DNA of 62,163 nucleotides from Eutrophocola sp965662685 (GCA_965662685.1 CBFIIQ010000014.1:1-62163), one strand, 5' to 3'; shown: positions 36,128 through 45,610, numbered from the stretch's first letter. Notes: generated by a model from the sequence alone, not told the origin. Numbers and translations: made by a program.

Positions 36128-36664
36128 CTAGAATTCAAAGTCGTCTTCGTAATAACGCTCGAAAACAATATCTTCGCGGCTGAGCTTGCCCATATACATA
36201 TTTTCAACATCTGCTTCCACCCGGGTAATATAGTCATCAAGGTCATTCTGACTCAATGATTCGATCAGCGCATCACGCCAGACTGCGGCATTGCGGGTGT
36301 CGAGAACGCGAACATTATTATCCTTGGCCCACTCGCTGCCGATCCTGCCGCCAAGATGATAAAGACGCAGCGCAACTTCCGATCGGTAAGGCTCTTCAAG
36401 GCGCTCCTTGACCTGCTCGGTCAGACTTATCCAGCCCGGGGCAATGCTGTAACCATTATAAAAACGGGTTACCCAAAGCAAGTAATCTGCCCGGGTCTGG
36501 TATTGCTGGGCCAGCTCATCTTCCTGGTAGGCGGCTTCAAAATAGTCCCTGGGGTAAGCCATTTCCGGCCACACAAGCTCATCAATTTCTAGAGCACAGC
36601 CACCCAGCCATAGCAGCAGTGGAAAGACAATGAAACGTCTTAATGACAGTGAATGATATTTCAT
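36128..36664 (-). CDS. Lipoprotein of unknown function
   Basis: 178 residues. Signal MKYHSLSLRRFIVFPLLLWLGGC has a lipobox LGGC. The mature part is acidic and helical (AAYQEDELAQQYQTRADYL). I do not recognise a domain. It is 24 bp downstream of the quinohemoprotein dehydrogenase gene, likely in the same operon. Confidence 0.75.
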   Translation of the reverse strand: MKYHSLSLRRFIVFPLLLWLGGCALEIDELVWPEMAYPRDYFEAAYQEDELAQQYQTRADYLLWVTRFYNGYSIAPGWISLTEQVKERLEEPYRSEVALRLYHLGGRIGSEWAKDNNVRVLDTRNAAVWRDALIESLSQNDLDDYITRVEADVENMYMGKLSREDIVFERYYEDDFEF

Positions 36665-36688
36665 AGCTCGATTATTGATCCTGTACAG

Positions 36689-38830
36689 CTATTGAAATAG
36701 CCGGTCAACTACATAACCAGTGACATCACGGATTTGCTCCGGGGTAAGCGCCCCGGTAAAGGTCGGCATGCTGTTTCTGCCGGTGGAAACAATGGTAATA
36801 GCTTCACGGATATCGGTTATGTTGTTTAATGGCATGGCATTATTATGTCCGCCCATACCGTCATCTCCATGACAGGGTAAACAGGTTTGCTGGTACAAGG
36901 TTTCCCCAGCGCCATAATCCGGTTCGCCTTCGGCAAACACTACCTGTCCGGCATCACTTGCAGCATTGCCCAGGGTTAACAAGGTATCACCTGCCGAAGC
37001 TTCTTCCATCTGCCCTTGCAGTGAAAACAACCACAGACTGTCGCCTCGTGGCGAACCCTGAAACAGATTACCGCCAGAGTAAGCGGCTATGTACTGGGTA
37101 CCATCTTTTTCAAAACTTATTGCCGGTGCATTCATTCCGGCACCGGTCTGAAAACCCCAAAGCTCCATTCCGGTATCAATATCCAGAGCAGTCAGGCGAC
37201 CATCATTACGGCCCACAAAAAGCAGATCCCCTGCAGTGGAGAGAAACCCTGAATAGCAGGCTTCCTGCCAACGGTACTGCCAGACCAGTTTATTGGTAGT
37301 CATATCCACCGCCGCAACAATCCCCACCGTCGGCCGTTTTGAGCCACCAAAATTACCACCGGTCCAGGATTTACCGCTATGCTCATCTGGAAGTTCGATG
37401 TCTACCATCGATGCGACCACCGAAGATTCCGAGGCACAGATATACATGATCTGTCGGTTTGGATCGTAGGCACTAGGTGCCCAATTGGCGCCACCGGCGA
37501 GACCGGGCTGAACCAGAACCGGCTCATAAAGGAAGGGCGTAAAGATCCTGCCCTGATTGACCAGTTGCGTGCCTTCCGGCGCTACATCAATAAACTGGGG
37601 AACGAAAGCATCTCCCACAGGATAAGGTTGTGTGGCAGAAGTAAACTGTTCAGGGATTTGCGGTACCGGCTTTTCTTCAATCCCAATAATTGGCTCGCCG
37701 GTTATGCGGTCGAGAATATAAACCCAGCCAGTCTTACCGGCTTCGGCAACGGCTTTGCGGTTTTCACCCTCATATTCCATATCAAACAGAATGACAGGAT
37801 TCGGGGCATCATAATCCCACAGGTCATGATGCACTTGCTGGAAGTGCCAGCGGTACTCGCCGGTGCGCACATCAATGGCCACAATAGAGTCGGTAAACAG
37901 GTTATCGCCTTCCCGCATGGTTCCATTCATATCAGGACCGGGATTACCGGTAGAAAAATAAAGCAGGCCCAACTCCGGATCCAGTGCCGGCGTCTGCCAC
38001 ACAGTACCGCCACCAAACTCCCAGGCATTGGAATCCTGCGGCCAGGTGTCATGACCAAATTCACCCGGGCCCGGAATGGTATAAAAGGTCCAGAGTTTTT
38101 CACCACTGTCAGCATCAAAGGCTTCCATCAGACCCCGCACACCTTTCTCGGCGCCGGAATAACCGGTAATCACCATACCGTCATAGAAAAGTGGCGCTCC
38201 GGTAATACTGTAACCATCCTGCCAGCGCACGCTTTGCGTTTCCCAGGCAATTTCACCTGTGACTTTATCCAGCGCTACCAGGCGCGCATCCAGCTGACCC
38301 AAAAATACCTTGTCATCGCCCAGTGCCACTCCGCGGTTATCCCATCCACAGCAGACGGCTTCACCCATTTCTTCCGGGTATTGGGAGTTATATTCCCAGA
38401 GCATTTCGCCACTATCGACATCTACAGCAAAGACATCACTATCGCCTGTCGTCATATACAGCACGCCATCCTCATAAACAGGCGTGCCTTCTGCGGAGTA
38501 ACGGGTTTCAAGTCCGGAGCCATTCAGGTGAACACGCCATTCGGCTTTCAGATCAGCGATATTGTCACGGTTAATTTCAGCCAATGGCGACCAGCGCTGG
38601 TTATAAAAAGAACCTCCATTAGTTGGCCAGGAATCAGTTGGCGCTGCGACCAGGGGATCTGTTTCAAGGGGACTTGGTCTGGATGAGGGTGCTGGCGATG
38701 CAGTAGCACCCATTGCGCCCTCGGCAGATTCAACATCGGCCTGACTGGCTGATTCATCATTGCCGCAAGCTGCCAGCAGCATGGCAAGCAGGTAAATTAG
38801 TGGTGTAATAAATTTATTGGTTGTTCTCAT
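36689..38830 (-). CDS. PQQ-dependent alcohol dehydrogenase with fused cytochrome c (quinohemoprotein)
   Basis: A 713-residue quinohemoprotein of the methanol/ethanol dehydrogenase type. The signal ends in a lipobox (LLAACGN), so it is probably an outer-membrane or inner-membrane lipoprotein. Propeller repeats (GVLYMTTGDSDVFAVDVDSG) are followed by the vicinal cysteines C160-C161 (CCGWDN) and a C-terminal cytochrome c domain with CLPCH at about 650-654. It would pass electrons from alcohol or aldehyde oxidation to the heme. Its partner maturation genes are not nearby. Confidence 0.9.
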   Translation of the reverse strand: MRTTNKFITPLIYLLAMLLAACGNDESASQADVESAEGAMGATASPAPSSRPSPLETDPLVAAPTDSWPTNGGSFYNQRWSPLAEINRDNIADLKAEWRVHLNGSGLETRYSAEGTPVYEDGVLYMTTGDSDVFAVDVDSGEMLWEYNSQYPEEMGEAVCCGWDNRGVALGDDKVFLGQLDARLVALDKVTGEIAWETQSVRWQDGYSITGAPLFYDGMVITGYSGAEKGVRGLMEAFDADSGEKLWTFYTIPGPGEFGHDTWPQDSNAWEFGGGTVWQTPALDPELGLLYFSTGNPGPDMNGTMREGDNLFTDSIVAIDVRTGEYRWHFQQVHHDLWDYDAPNPVILFDMEYEGENRKAVAEAGKTGWVYILDRITGEPIIGIEEKPVPQIPEQFTSATQPYPVGDAFVPQFIDVAPEGTQLVNQGRIFTPFLYEPVLVQPGLAGGANWAPSAYDPNRQIMYICASESSVVASMVDIELPDEHSGKSWTGGNFGGSKRPTVGIVAAVDMTTNKLVWQYRWQEACYSGFLSTAGDLLFVGRNDGRLTALDIDTGMELWGFQTGAGMNAPAISFEKDGTQYIAAYSGGNLFQGSPRGDSLWLFSLQGQMEEASAGDTLLTLGNAASDAGQVVFAEGEPDYGAGETLYQQTCLPCHGDDGMGGHNNAMPLNNITDIREAITIVSTGRNSMPTFTGALTPEQIRDVTGYVVDRLFQ

Positions 38831-38942
38831 GAGCCCCCCTCATTTACAGTCAGCGACCGTAACAATTAATTATCAGGGGATTATATAGAGTTGCAGACAA
38901 CTTTTACCACAACCTGTTTCATTTCAGTGCAGAGCCAATTGC

Positions 38943-39440
38943 TCAGGCGACATTAAATGTGCGTCGGATATATCGCAGCCCCGAAAACACAAAGGGCCAG
39001 ATAATGGCGCTGGAAAGAGCCGATATCATAAATATCAGATTCGGGGCGGTATTCTGACTATTCGCGGTAAGTACCCAGAAAGACAACAACTGATGGATGC
39101 CCACCAGAATCAAAATAGTGCTGCTTTGCTGAACCGCCGTAAACATGCGCATGCGCTGGTAAAGACTCAGCGCAAGATAGGCCACCAGTGCCAGGGCCAG
39201 CGCATTCAGTCCCAGCAGGGAACCTTCCAGCACATCCATAAAGAAACCGGCAATCCAGGCGCTGAACAGGCCTATTCTGTCTGGCAGTGCTACCACCCAG
39301 TAAATGACCACCAGCGCAACCCATTCGGGCCGGTAGGCTTCAAGCCATTCCGGTAGAGGGAGCACAGTAAACAATGCCGCCAGCACTAAGGTGCCGAGGA
39401 TTATCCAGCCGCCATGATGTTTATTAAATTTTGGTCCCAT
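38943..39440 (-). CDS. mreD: Rod shape-determining protein MreD
   Basis: A 165-residue membrane protein with about five helices (WIILGTLVLAALFTVLPL, GLNALALALVAYL), typical of MreD. It works with MreB and MreC in lateral wall elongation. It follows mreC by 17 bp. The expected next genes maf and rng are not present downstream; a PQQ dehydrogenase gene is. Confidence 0.9.
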   Translation of the reverse strand: MGPKFNKHHGGWIILGTLVLAALFTVLPLPEWLEAYRPEWVALVVIYWVVALPDRIGLFSAWIAGFFMDVLEGSLLGLNALALALVAYLALSLYQRMRMFTAVQQSSTILILVGIHQLLSFWVLTANSQNTAPNLIFMISALSSAIIWPFVFSGLRYIRRTFNVA

Positions 39441-39457
39441 CTCTTACTGGTCCTGGA

Positions 39458-40276
39458 TTACTTGAACAACAACAATACATTACGACTGCGTTCCAGTTGT
39501 GCGGTTGGCTCTACTGTAACCGTAGCAAATGGCTCTCCGGGGTCATGCAGTACATTACTCACTACCCCTACCGGGTAGCCCGCAGGAAAACGCCCGCCAA
39601 ATCCCGAGGTCACCAGAACATCACCTTCCACTACATCAAATGTATCGGAAATATTATTCAACACGAGTCTCTGCAGGCTGTCCTGGGTGCCGGAAGCAAT
39701 CGCCCGGTTGCCATTACGGTTGATCTGAACCGGTGTTGAATGCTGGGGATCAGTAATCAGCAGTACCCAACTGGCATAGGGTTCTACATCAACAATTTGC
39801 CCCATCAGACCAAAGGCATCAATCACCGGTTGCCCGATATAAACATCATGCACACTGCCTTTGTTAATCAAGACCCGCTTGGTAAAAGGATCCGGCGATT
39901 CACCGGTAAGTTGCGCCTGCACTACCCGCTCATCGACAATGCTTGAGGCATTAAGTAGCTCATTGAGCCTTATGTTTTCAGCCTTCAGGTGCTCCAGCTT
40001 TTGTAATTCGAATTGCTGCTGCAGTAATTGCTGTTTTAAACGCTGGTTTTCGCCAATCAGATAACTTCGGCTTTGCAAGTTGGTGTTCACGGAATCGGAG
40101 ATGGAGCGCGGAGAATCTGCCAGCCAATGCAGGGGCGTGACCAGGTAAGACGCATAAAAACGAACCTGTGAGAGGTAGCTAAAGCGGCTATCCGCCAGCA
40201 TCATAATCATCGACAGCAGAGCCAGGCCCAGTAATCGATAGCCTTGGGATGCACCTTGAATAAATAGGGATTTAAT
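39458..40276 (-). CDS. mreC: Rod shape-determining protein MreC, probable ATT start
   Basis: From ATG 40210 the product (250 residues) begins mid-helix at MIMMLADSRF. Upstream in the same frame lies IKSLFIQGASQGYRLLGLALL, which matches the conserved MreC start (IK-LF--GPS---RL). No ATG, GTG or TTG exists there: the frame is closed by TGA at 40280-40282, and the first suitable codon is ATT at 40274-40276, eight bases after AAAGG. Translation from it gives 272 residues, a normal length. Coiled coil and beta domains follow (residues near 75-110 and 120-260). Confidence 0.8.
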   Translation of the reverse strand: MKSLFIQGASQGYRLLGLALLSMIMMLADSRFSYLSQVRFYASYLVTPLHWLADSPRSISDSVNTNLQSRSYLIGENQRLKQQLLQQQFELQKLEHLKAENIRLNELLNASSIVDERVVQAQLTGESPDPFTKRVLINKGSVHDVYIGQPVIDAFGLMGQIVDVEPYASWVLLITDPQHSTPVQINRNGNRAIASGTQDSLQRLVLNNISDTFDVVEGDVLVTSGFGGRFPAGYPVGVVSNVLHDPGEPFATVTVEPTAQLERSRNVLLLFK

Positions 40277-40313
40277 TGATCAAGCCTTTACTGTTTGTCT
40301 GAATACAAAGAAA

Positions 40314-40334
40314 GATAAAGGATAAAGGATAAAG
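40314..40334. repeat. Heptanucleotide tandem repeat, GATAAAG class
   Basis: Three perfect GATAAAG units lie in the mreB-mreC gap; on the minus strand they read CTTTATC. This is the reverse orientation of the 9508 and 49335 arrays. Confidence 0.8.
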
Positions 40335-40508
40335 GCAAGAAAGTGCAGATCTGAATAAAAAAATAGTGCTTTTCTTCTGGACTTTATTTCTGTGCGGCAC
40401 GACAGCTTGAGGCAGAGACCTGATGAGTCCATACCTCAGCATGTTGATGTGCTATTTTTGCGCCTGTTCTGGCCACTCTGACAATTGGCAAAGCTGTTAG
40501 CGTCAGTG

Positions 40509-41546
40509 CTACTCCAGTGTTAACAAATCCAGGTCATGGGCTTCCATGAGTTCCATAGCCATACCGCCACCTCTGGCAACACAGGTCAATGGATCATCTG
40601 CAACAATCACTGGCAACCCGGTTTCTTCGCTAAGCAGTTTGTCCAGATCCCTGAGTAAAGCACCACCACCGGTGAGTACCAGGCCACTTTCTGCAATATC
40701 CGAAGCCAGCTCGGGAGGAGACTGTTCCAGCGCGCTTTTTACGGCCTGCACAATAGATGATAGCGGTTCCTGCAGCGCTTCCAGAATCTCATCGCCATTG
40801 AGGGTAAAACTGCGCGGTACCCCTTCGGCCAGATTACGGCCACGAACATCAATTTCACGGATTTCATCACTGTGGAAGGCACAACCGATTTCCTTCTTGA
40901 TGCGCTCTGCGGTGGCATCACCGATCAGGCTGCCATAGTTACGTCGAACATGAGTGGTAATGGCTTCATCAAAACGGTCACCACCAACACGAACAGATTC
41001 AGAATAGACCACACCGTTGAGTGAGATTATGGCTATTTCAGTAGTACCACCACCGATGTCTACCACCATTGAACCACTGGCCTGATCAACAGGAAGACCG
41101 GCTCCGATGGCTGCGGCCATCGGTTCCTCAATAAGACGCACTTCCCTGGCCCCGGCACTCATCACCGATTCACGAATGGCGCGGCGTTCAACCTGGGTAG
41201 ATTTACAGGGAACGCATACCAGCACCCTTGGGCTGGGACGAATAAAGCTGTTTTCGTGAACCTTGTGAATAAAATGCTGCAGCATTTTTTCTGTTACCTG
41301 GAAATCGGCAATAACACCATCCTTGAGAGGACGTATTGCGGTAATATTGCCAGGGGTTCGACCAAGCATACGTTTCGCATCAGAGCCAACAGCAGTGACT
41401 GTCTTCTGGCCGTTATGAATGCGGATCGAGACCACGGAGGGTTCATTCAGAACGATGCCCTGGTCGCGAACATAAATCAGGGTATTTGCAGTTCCCAAAT
41501 CGATCGAAAGATCGTTCGAAAACATACCGCGTAATTTTTTCAACAT
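40509..41546 (-). CDS. mreB: Rod shape-determining protein MreB
   Basis: A 345-residue actin-like ATPase that guides cell-wall elongation (DLGTANTLIYVRDQGIVLNEPSVV, MVVDIGGGTTEIAIISL, LTGGGALLRDLD). It is the first gene of mreBCD. A 232-bp gap to mreC holds GATAAAG repeats, so mreB may be partly separate in expression. Confidence 0.97.
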   Translation of the reverse strand: MLKKLRGMFSNDLSIDLGTANTLIYVRDQGIVLNEPSVVSIRIHNGQKTVTAVGSDAKRMLGRTPGNITAIRPLKDGVIADFQVTEKMLQHFIHKVHENSFIRPSPRVLVCVPCKSTQVERRAIRESVMSAGAREVRLIEEPMAAAIGAGLPVDQASGSMVVDIGGGTTEIAIISLNGVVYSESVRVGGDRFDEAITTHVRRNYGSLIGDATAERIKKEIGCAFHSDEIREIDVRGRNLAEGVPRSFTLNGDEILEALQEPLSSIVQAVKSALEQSPPELASDIAESGLVLTGGGALLRDLDKLLSEETGLPVIVADDPLTCVARGGGMAMELMEAHDLDLLTLE

Positions 41547-41653
41547 GGATTTTGATTACCTTATATAAGTAATTATTGGTTATGAATGATAATTCTTTAT
41601 TAAATAGTGCGGAGGGATTGGCTCTAATAGTTATTCTTTAGTTATTCTTCCAG

Positions 41654-41659
41654 TATAAT
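41654..41659 (+). promoter_or_regulatory. Candidate -10 box for gatCAB
   Basis: A perfect TATAAT lies 126 bp ahead of gatC, with only a weak -35 match upstream near 41631. It would give a leader of about 120 nt containing the hairpin at 41712. Confidence 0.4.
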
Positions 41660-41711
41660 CAGCCGTTTTAGCTCGAGCAACTCTAGCAATCACACCTACT
41701 TAGAGCAAGAA

Positions 41712-41735
41712 TTAAATCTGAATTGTCAGATTTAA
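41712..41735 (+). promoter_or_regulatory. Perfect stem-loop in the gatC leader
   Basis: A perfect 10-bp stem (TTAAATCTGA / TCAGATTTAA) with an ATTG loop lies 49 bp before the gatC ATG. There is no T-tract, so it is not a standard terminator. Possible mRNA stability or attenuation element. Confidence 0.55.
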
Positions 41736-41784
41736 GTCACTATTTGAGCTGAATCGCGCCCATATTAATTATTTGGAGTCTGAC

Positions 41785-42072
41785 ATGTCTATTGAACTAG
41801 GCGACGTGGAAAACATTGCTCACCTGGCCCGCCTCGATCTCACTGAGAATGAAAAACAGGAAGCGGCAAGCAGCATGTCCAATATTCTCAACCTGATCGA
41901 CCAGATGCAATCTGTGAATACAGATGATGTCGCCCCCCTCGCCCATGCGTTTGATGCTGTCCAGCGCCTGCGAGAAGACAAGGTCACAGAAACCGATCAG
42001 CGCGATGAATTACAAAAAATTGCACCGGAAACTGATCAGGGCCTGTTTTTGGTCCCCAAGGTTATAGAATAA
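41785..42072 (+). CDS. gatC: Asp/Glu-tRNA amidotransferase subunit C
   Basis: A 95-residue subunit, MSIELGDVENIAHLARLDL..., ending with GLFLVPKVIE; it stabilises GatA and bridges to GatB. ATG 41785 follows GGAG; the longer TTG reading (41773) lies on the ribosome site. It is first of gatCAB, divergent from mreBCD, as in pseudomonads. Confidence 0.95.
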   Translation: MSIELGDVENIAHLARLDLTENEKQEAASSMSNILNLIDQMQSVNTDDVAPLAHAFDAVQRLREDKVTETDQRDELQKIAPETDQGLFLVPKVIE

Positions 42073-42181
42073 TCATTTCCGGTTCATTGCGACTGAATAG
42101 GTAAGCTTTAAACTTTTTCCAATTATAAACCCACTGTTCACAACCACATCATGAGCAGACCAAGCATCAGGATTATTTAAG

Positions 42182-43630
42182 ATGATTGAACTAGGCCTGG
42201 CACCATTATCCAGGGCACTTGCCAATGGCGAGTTTTCCAGTGTTGAACTGACGCAGGCATACCTGCAACAGATTGCAAAGGAAAACAGCGATTTGAATGC
42301 CTACGTTACTGTCTGTGAAGAACTCGCTCTTGCCCAGGCAAGAGCTGCGGATGAAGTCAGAAGCCAGGGTAATGCCGGCCCAATGACAGGCATCCCTATC
42401 GCCCACAAGGATCTATTTTGCACCAAGGGTATTCGTACTGCCTGCGGCTCAAAAATGCTCGACAATTTTATCGCGCCTTATGACGCCACCGTGGTAGAAA
42501 ATTTTATCAAGGCCGGTACTGTCACCCTCGGCAAAACCAATATGGATGAATTCGCCATGGGGTCATCCAACGAAACCAGCTTCTACGGCCCGGTAAAAAA
42601 TCCCTGGGATCGAAGCCTGGTCCCTGGCGGCTCGTCCGGCGGCTCTGCAGCAGCCGTAGCGGCCCGCCTTTGCGCCGGTGCTACCGCAACAGACACCGGA
42701 GGTTCAATTCGTCAACCTGCCTCTTTTACCGGAATTACCGGTTTAAAACCCACCTATGGCCGGGTAAGTCGGTGGGGCATGGTGGCCTTTGCTTCGAGTC
42801 TCGACCAGGCCGGCACCATGACACAGTCTGCAGAAGATGCCGCCATGATGCTGAATGTTATGGCCGGACTCGATCTCAAGGATTCCACCAGCAGTGACAC
42901 CGCTGCGGAAGATTACACTCAGGATCTGGACAAGCCACTTGCAGGATTAAAGATCGGCATTCCGAGCCAGCATTTTTCTGAAGGCCTGAATGCCGACGTA
43001 GAACAGTGCATCAGGGATGCAATCAGCGAATTTGAAAAACTCGGTGCGACATTCAAGGAAGTAAGCCTGGATAACAGTCATCTTTCAGTCTCAGCCTATT
43101 ATGTTATCGCTCCAGCTGAAGCTTCAGCCAACCTGTCACGTTATGATGGTGTGCGCTACGGCTACCGCTGCGAAAACCCCGTCAACCTGGAAGACATGTA
43201 TAAACGTACCCGTAGCGAAGGCTTCGGCACTGAAGTGAAACGCCGCATCATGGTCGGTACCTATGCACTGTCAGCCGGATACTACGATGCCTATTACATC
43301 AAGGCACAAAAGATACGCCGTCTGATCAAGAATGATTTCCAGAAAGCATTCGAGGAAGTGGATGTCATTATGGGACCGACCTCCCCCCATACCGCATTTG
43401 CCATTGGCTCAAAGAACGATGATCCCGTCACCATGTACCTGGAAGATATCTATACCATTGCGGTGAATCTGGCGGGCTTGCCCGGCATGTCGATCCCGGC
43501 AGGACAGGTCAATGGCTTACCGGTGGGACTGCAGATAGTGGGTAAGGATTTTGCCGAAGCGCAATTGCTGAATGTGGCACACAAATTTCAGCAGGCCACA
43601 GACTGGCATACAAAATCACCGGTAAAATAA
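42182..43630 (+). CDS. gatA: Asp/Glu-tRNA amidotransferase subunit A
   Basis: A 482-residue amidase of the Ser-cisSer-Lys class: AHKDLF (Lys), PGGSSGGSAA (cis-Ser) and TDTGGSIRQPA (nucleophile Ser). It frees ammonia from glutamine for the amidation of misacylated tRNA. It follows gatC by 109 bp. Confidence 0.97.
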   Translation: MIELGLAPLSRALANGEFSSVELTQAYLQQIAKENSDLNAYVTVCEELALAQARAADEVRSQGNAGPMTGIPIAHKDLFCTKGIRTACGSKMLDNFIAPYDATVVENFIKAGTVTLGKTNMDEFAMGSSNETSFYGPVKNPWDRSLVPGGSSGGSAAAVAARLCAGATATDTGGSIRQPASFTGITGLKPTYGRVSRWGMVAFASSLDQAGTMTQSAEDAAMMLNVMAGLDLKDSTSSDTAAEDYTQDLDKPLAGLKIGIPSQHFSEGLNADVEQCIRDAISEFEKLGATFKEVSLDNSHLSVSAYYVIAPAEASANLSRYDGVRYGYRCENPVNLEDMYKRTRSEGFGTEVKRRIMVGTYALSAGYYDAYYIKAQKIRRLIKNDFQKAFEEVDVIMGPTSPHTAFAIGSKNDDPVTMYLEDIYTIAVNLAGLPGMSIPAGQVNGLPVGLQIVGKDFAEAQLLNVAHKFQQATDWHTKSPVK

Positions 43631-43691
43631 TTATCACTTGGTTTGTAAATCAAAAACGGCTGCACCGTTAACAAGTAAGAGAGATAAAAAA

Positions 43692-45125
43692 ATGGAATGG
43701 GAAACAGTTATAGGACTTGAAGTGCATGTGCAATTAGCCACTGCCTCCAAGTTATTTTCCGGCACCAGTACCGAATTTGGTGCGCAGCCCAATACCCAGG
43801 CCAATATTTATGATCTGGCAATGCCCGGTACTCTGCCCGTTTTAAACGCCGAGGCCTTGCGCATGGCGGTCAAATTCGGCCTGGCGATTGACGCTGAAAT
43901 TGGCAAGACATCAGTTTTTGACCGAAAAAACTATTTCTACCCTGATCTGCCCAAGGGCTACCAGACATCACAACTGGACTTTCCAACAGTAGGCAAAGGC
44001 CAGCTGGTCATTGATATGGAAGATGGCTCCCAGAGAACCATTGGCGTTACCCGCGCCCACATGGAAGAAGACGCCGGAAAATCCCTGCATGAAGATTTTC
44101 ATGGCAAGACCGGCATTGACCTGAATCGTGCGGGCACGCCCTTGCTGGAAATTGTGTCCGAGCCGGATTTGAGAAATGCGAAGGAAGCCGTCGCTTATCT
44201 GAAAAAATTACATTCAATCATTCTCTACCTGGGAATTTCCGACGGTGATATGTCACAGGGTTCAATGCGCTGCGATGCCAATGTATCAGTTCGCCCCAAG
44301 GGCACCACTGCACTGGGCAACCGTACCGAAATCAAGAACATCAACTCTTTCCGCTTTGTGGAAAAAGCTATCAATATAGAAGTGGAACGTCAGATCGACA
44401 TTATCGAGGATGGTGGAAAAATTGAGCAGGAAACCCGTCTCTATGATGCGGATAAAAACGAAACCCGCTCCATGCGCAGCAAGGAAGTGGCAAATGATTA
44501 CCGTTATTTTCCGGAACCGGATTTGCTCCCCATTGTCATAGACGATGCTTACATTGAGTCTGTGCGTGCCACCTTACCGGAACTTCCGGATATCAAAAAA
44601 CAACGCTTCCAGGATCAGTATGCCCTGAGTGAATATGACGCCATGATATTGTCCAGTGATCTCGCCACCGCTCACTACTTTGAAAAAGTGGCGAAAGAAT
44701 GTGGTGATGCCAAACTCTCGGCCAACTGGGTCATGGGTGACCTGCAGGCGAGCCTGAACAAGGATGAAATTCCTGTTTCCCAGAGCCCGATCACTACAGA
44801 CGCCCTTGCTGGTCTGATAAAGCGCATCAAGGACAACACGATATCATCCAAGATTGCCAAGACCGTGTTTGAAGCCATGCTGGCAGGTGAAGGCGATGCT
44901 GATACTATTATTGAAAGCAAAGGCCTGAAACAGGTCACCGACAGTGGCGCTATCGAAAAATTGGTGGATGAAGTAATCGCCAATAATCCCGCTCAGGTGC
45001 AACAGTTTAAAGAAGGCAAGGAGCAGGTAATCGGTTTCTTTGTAGGCCAGATCATGAAAGCCTCACAAGGCAAGGCCAATCCAGCCCAGGTCAATAAACT
45101 GCTGAAAGAAAAACTCAGTAGCTAG
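43692..45125 (+). CDS. gatB: Asp/Glu-tRNA amidotransferase subunit B
   Basis: A 477-residue subunit that binds misacylated tRNA and activates the side-chain carboxylate (MEWETVIGLEVHVQLATASKLFSG, EIVSEPDLRNA, RTEIKNINSFRF), with a C-terminal YqeY-like domain. ATG 43692 starts at the family start and is preceded by AAGAGAG; the reading from TTG 43638 adds unrelated residues. Confidence 0.97.
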   Translation: MEWETVIGLEVHVQLATASKLFSGTSTEFGAQPNTQANIYDLAMPGTLPVLNAEALRMAVKFGLAIDAEIGKTSVFDRKNYFYPDLPKGYQTSQLDFPTVGKGQLVIDMEDGSQRTIGVTRAHMEEDAGKSLHEDFHGKTGIDLNRAGTPLLEIVSEPDLRNAKEAVAYLKKLHSIILYLGISDGDMSQGSMRCDANVSVRPKGTTALGNRTEIKNINSFRFVEKAINIEVERQIDIIEDGGKIEQETRLYDADKNETRSMRSKEVANDYRYFPEPDLLPIVIDDAYIESVRATLPELPDIKKQRFQDQYALSEYDAMILSSDLATAHYFEKVAKECGDAKLSANWVMGDLQASLNKDEIPVSQSPITTDALAGLIKRIKDNTISSKIAKTVFEAMLAGEGDADTIIESKGLKQVTDSGAIEKLVDEVIANNPAQVQQFKEGKEQVIGFFVGQIMKASQGKANPAQVNKLLKEKLSS

Positions 45126-45184
45126 GGAATAAAAAACGCTTAATCAGCGAAAACAATAAAGACAATAAAGACGAGAATAAACAA

Positions 45185-45502
45185 ATGAAAGCAGAGAAAA
45201 AAACCGGTGCCGACAGGACCCAGCCAGCAGTACGTGACGAGTGGTGGAGCGATGAGCGGGTGCAATCTTTTCTGGAACTGGACACCTCAGCTGATGAGGC
45301 ACCTGATTTTCATATTCTACAGAAGGCTTATCGCGGTATGGTGCCCGAAGCTTTTTCACGCTTTATCCAGTTTTTCAGTGACGCCGGCCGCAACCTGAAC
45401 GAAACCAATATGCACGGTGAAACAATTCTCAAAATTGTTTCAGAGCATAGAAATTCAGGGGAATATAAAAAGATACTGAAAAAAGCGGGTGCCAAGCCCT
45501 AA
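45185..45502 (+). CDS. PA4642-family protein
   Basis: A 105-residue protein (DEWWSDERVQSFLELD, then ALQKAYRGMV-type segment YRGMVPEAFSRFIQFF and a C-terminal ETILKIVSEHR) resembling the PA4642 family of pseudomonads. Short and hydrophilic; the end looks like one ankyrin-like repeat. Function unknown. It follows gatB by 59 bp. Confidence 0.72.
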   Translation: MKAEKKTGADRTQPAVRDEWWSDERVQSFLELDTSADEAPDFHILQKAYRGMVPEAFSRFIQFFSDAGRNLNETNMHGETILKIVSEHRNSGEYKKILKKAGAKP

Positions 45503-45610
45503 GCCCGAACAGAATAAAGATAGAGAGTGTCAGGGCAGATATCCTGCTCATTGGGCCAGGTCACAGAACCGGCATCAACTATCACTTGCTCGAAATAACC
45601 GGAATAGTGC

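Noticed and set aside
37379..38686. A 435-codon plus-strand frame
   Set aside because: It lies entirely antisense to the well-supported quinohemoprotein gene and has no recognisable domain.
36689..38830. Lanthanide-dependent (XoxF-like) PQQ dehydrogenase
   Set aside because: I could not place the extra lanthanide Asp with confidence, so the metal is left open.
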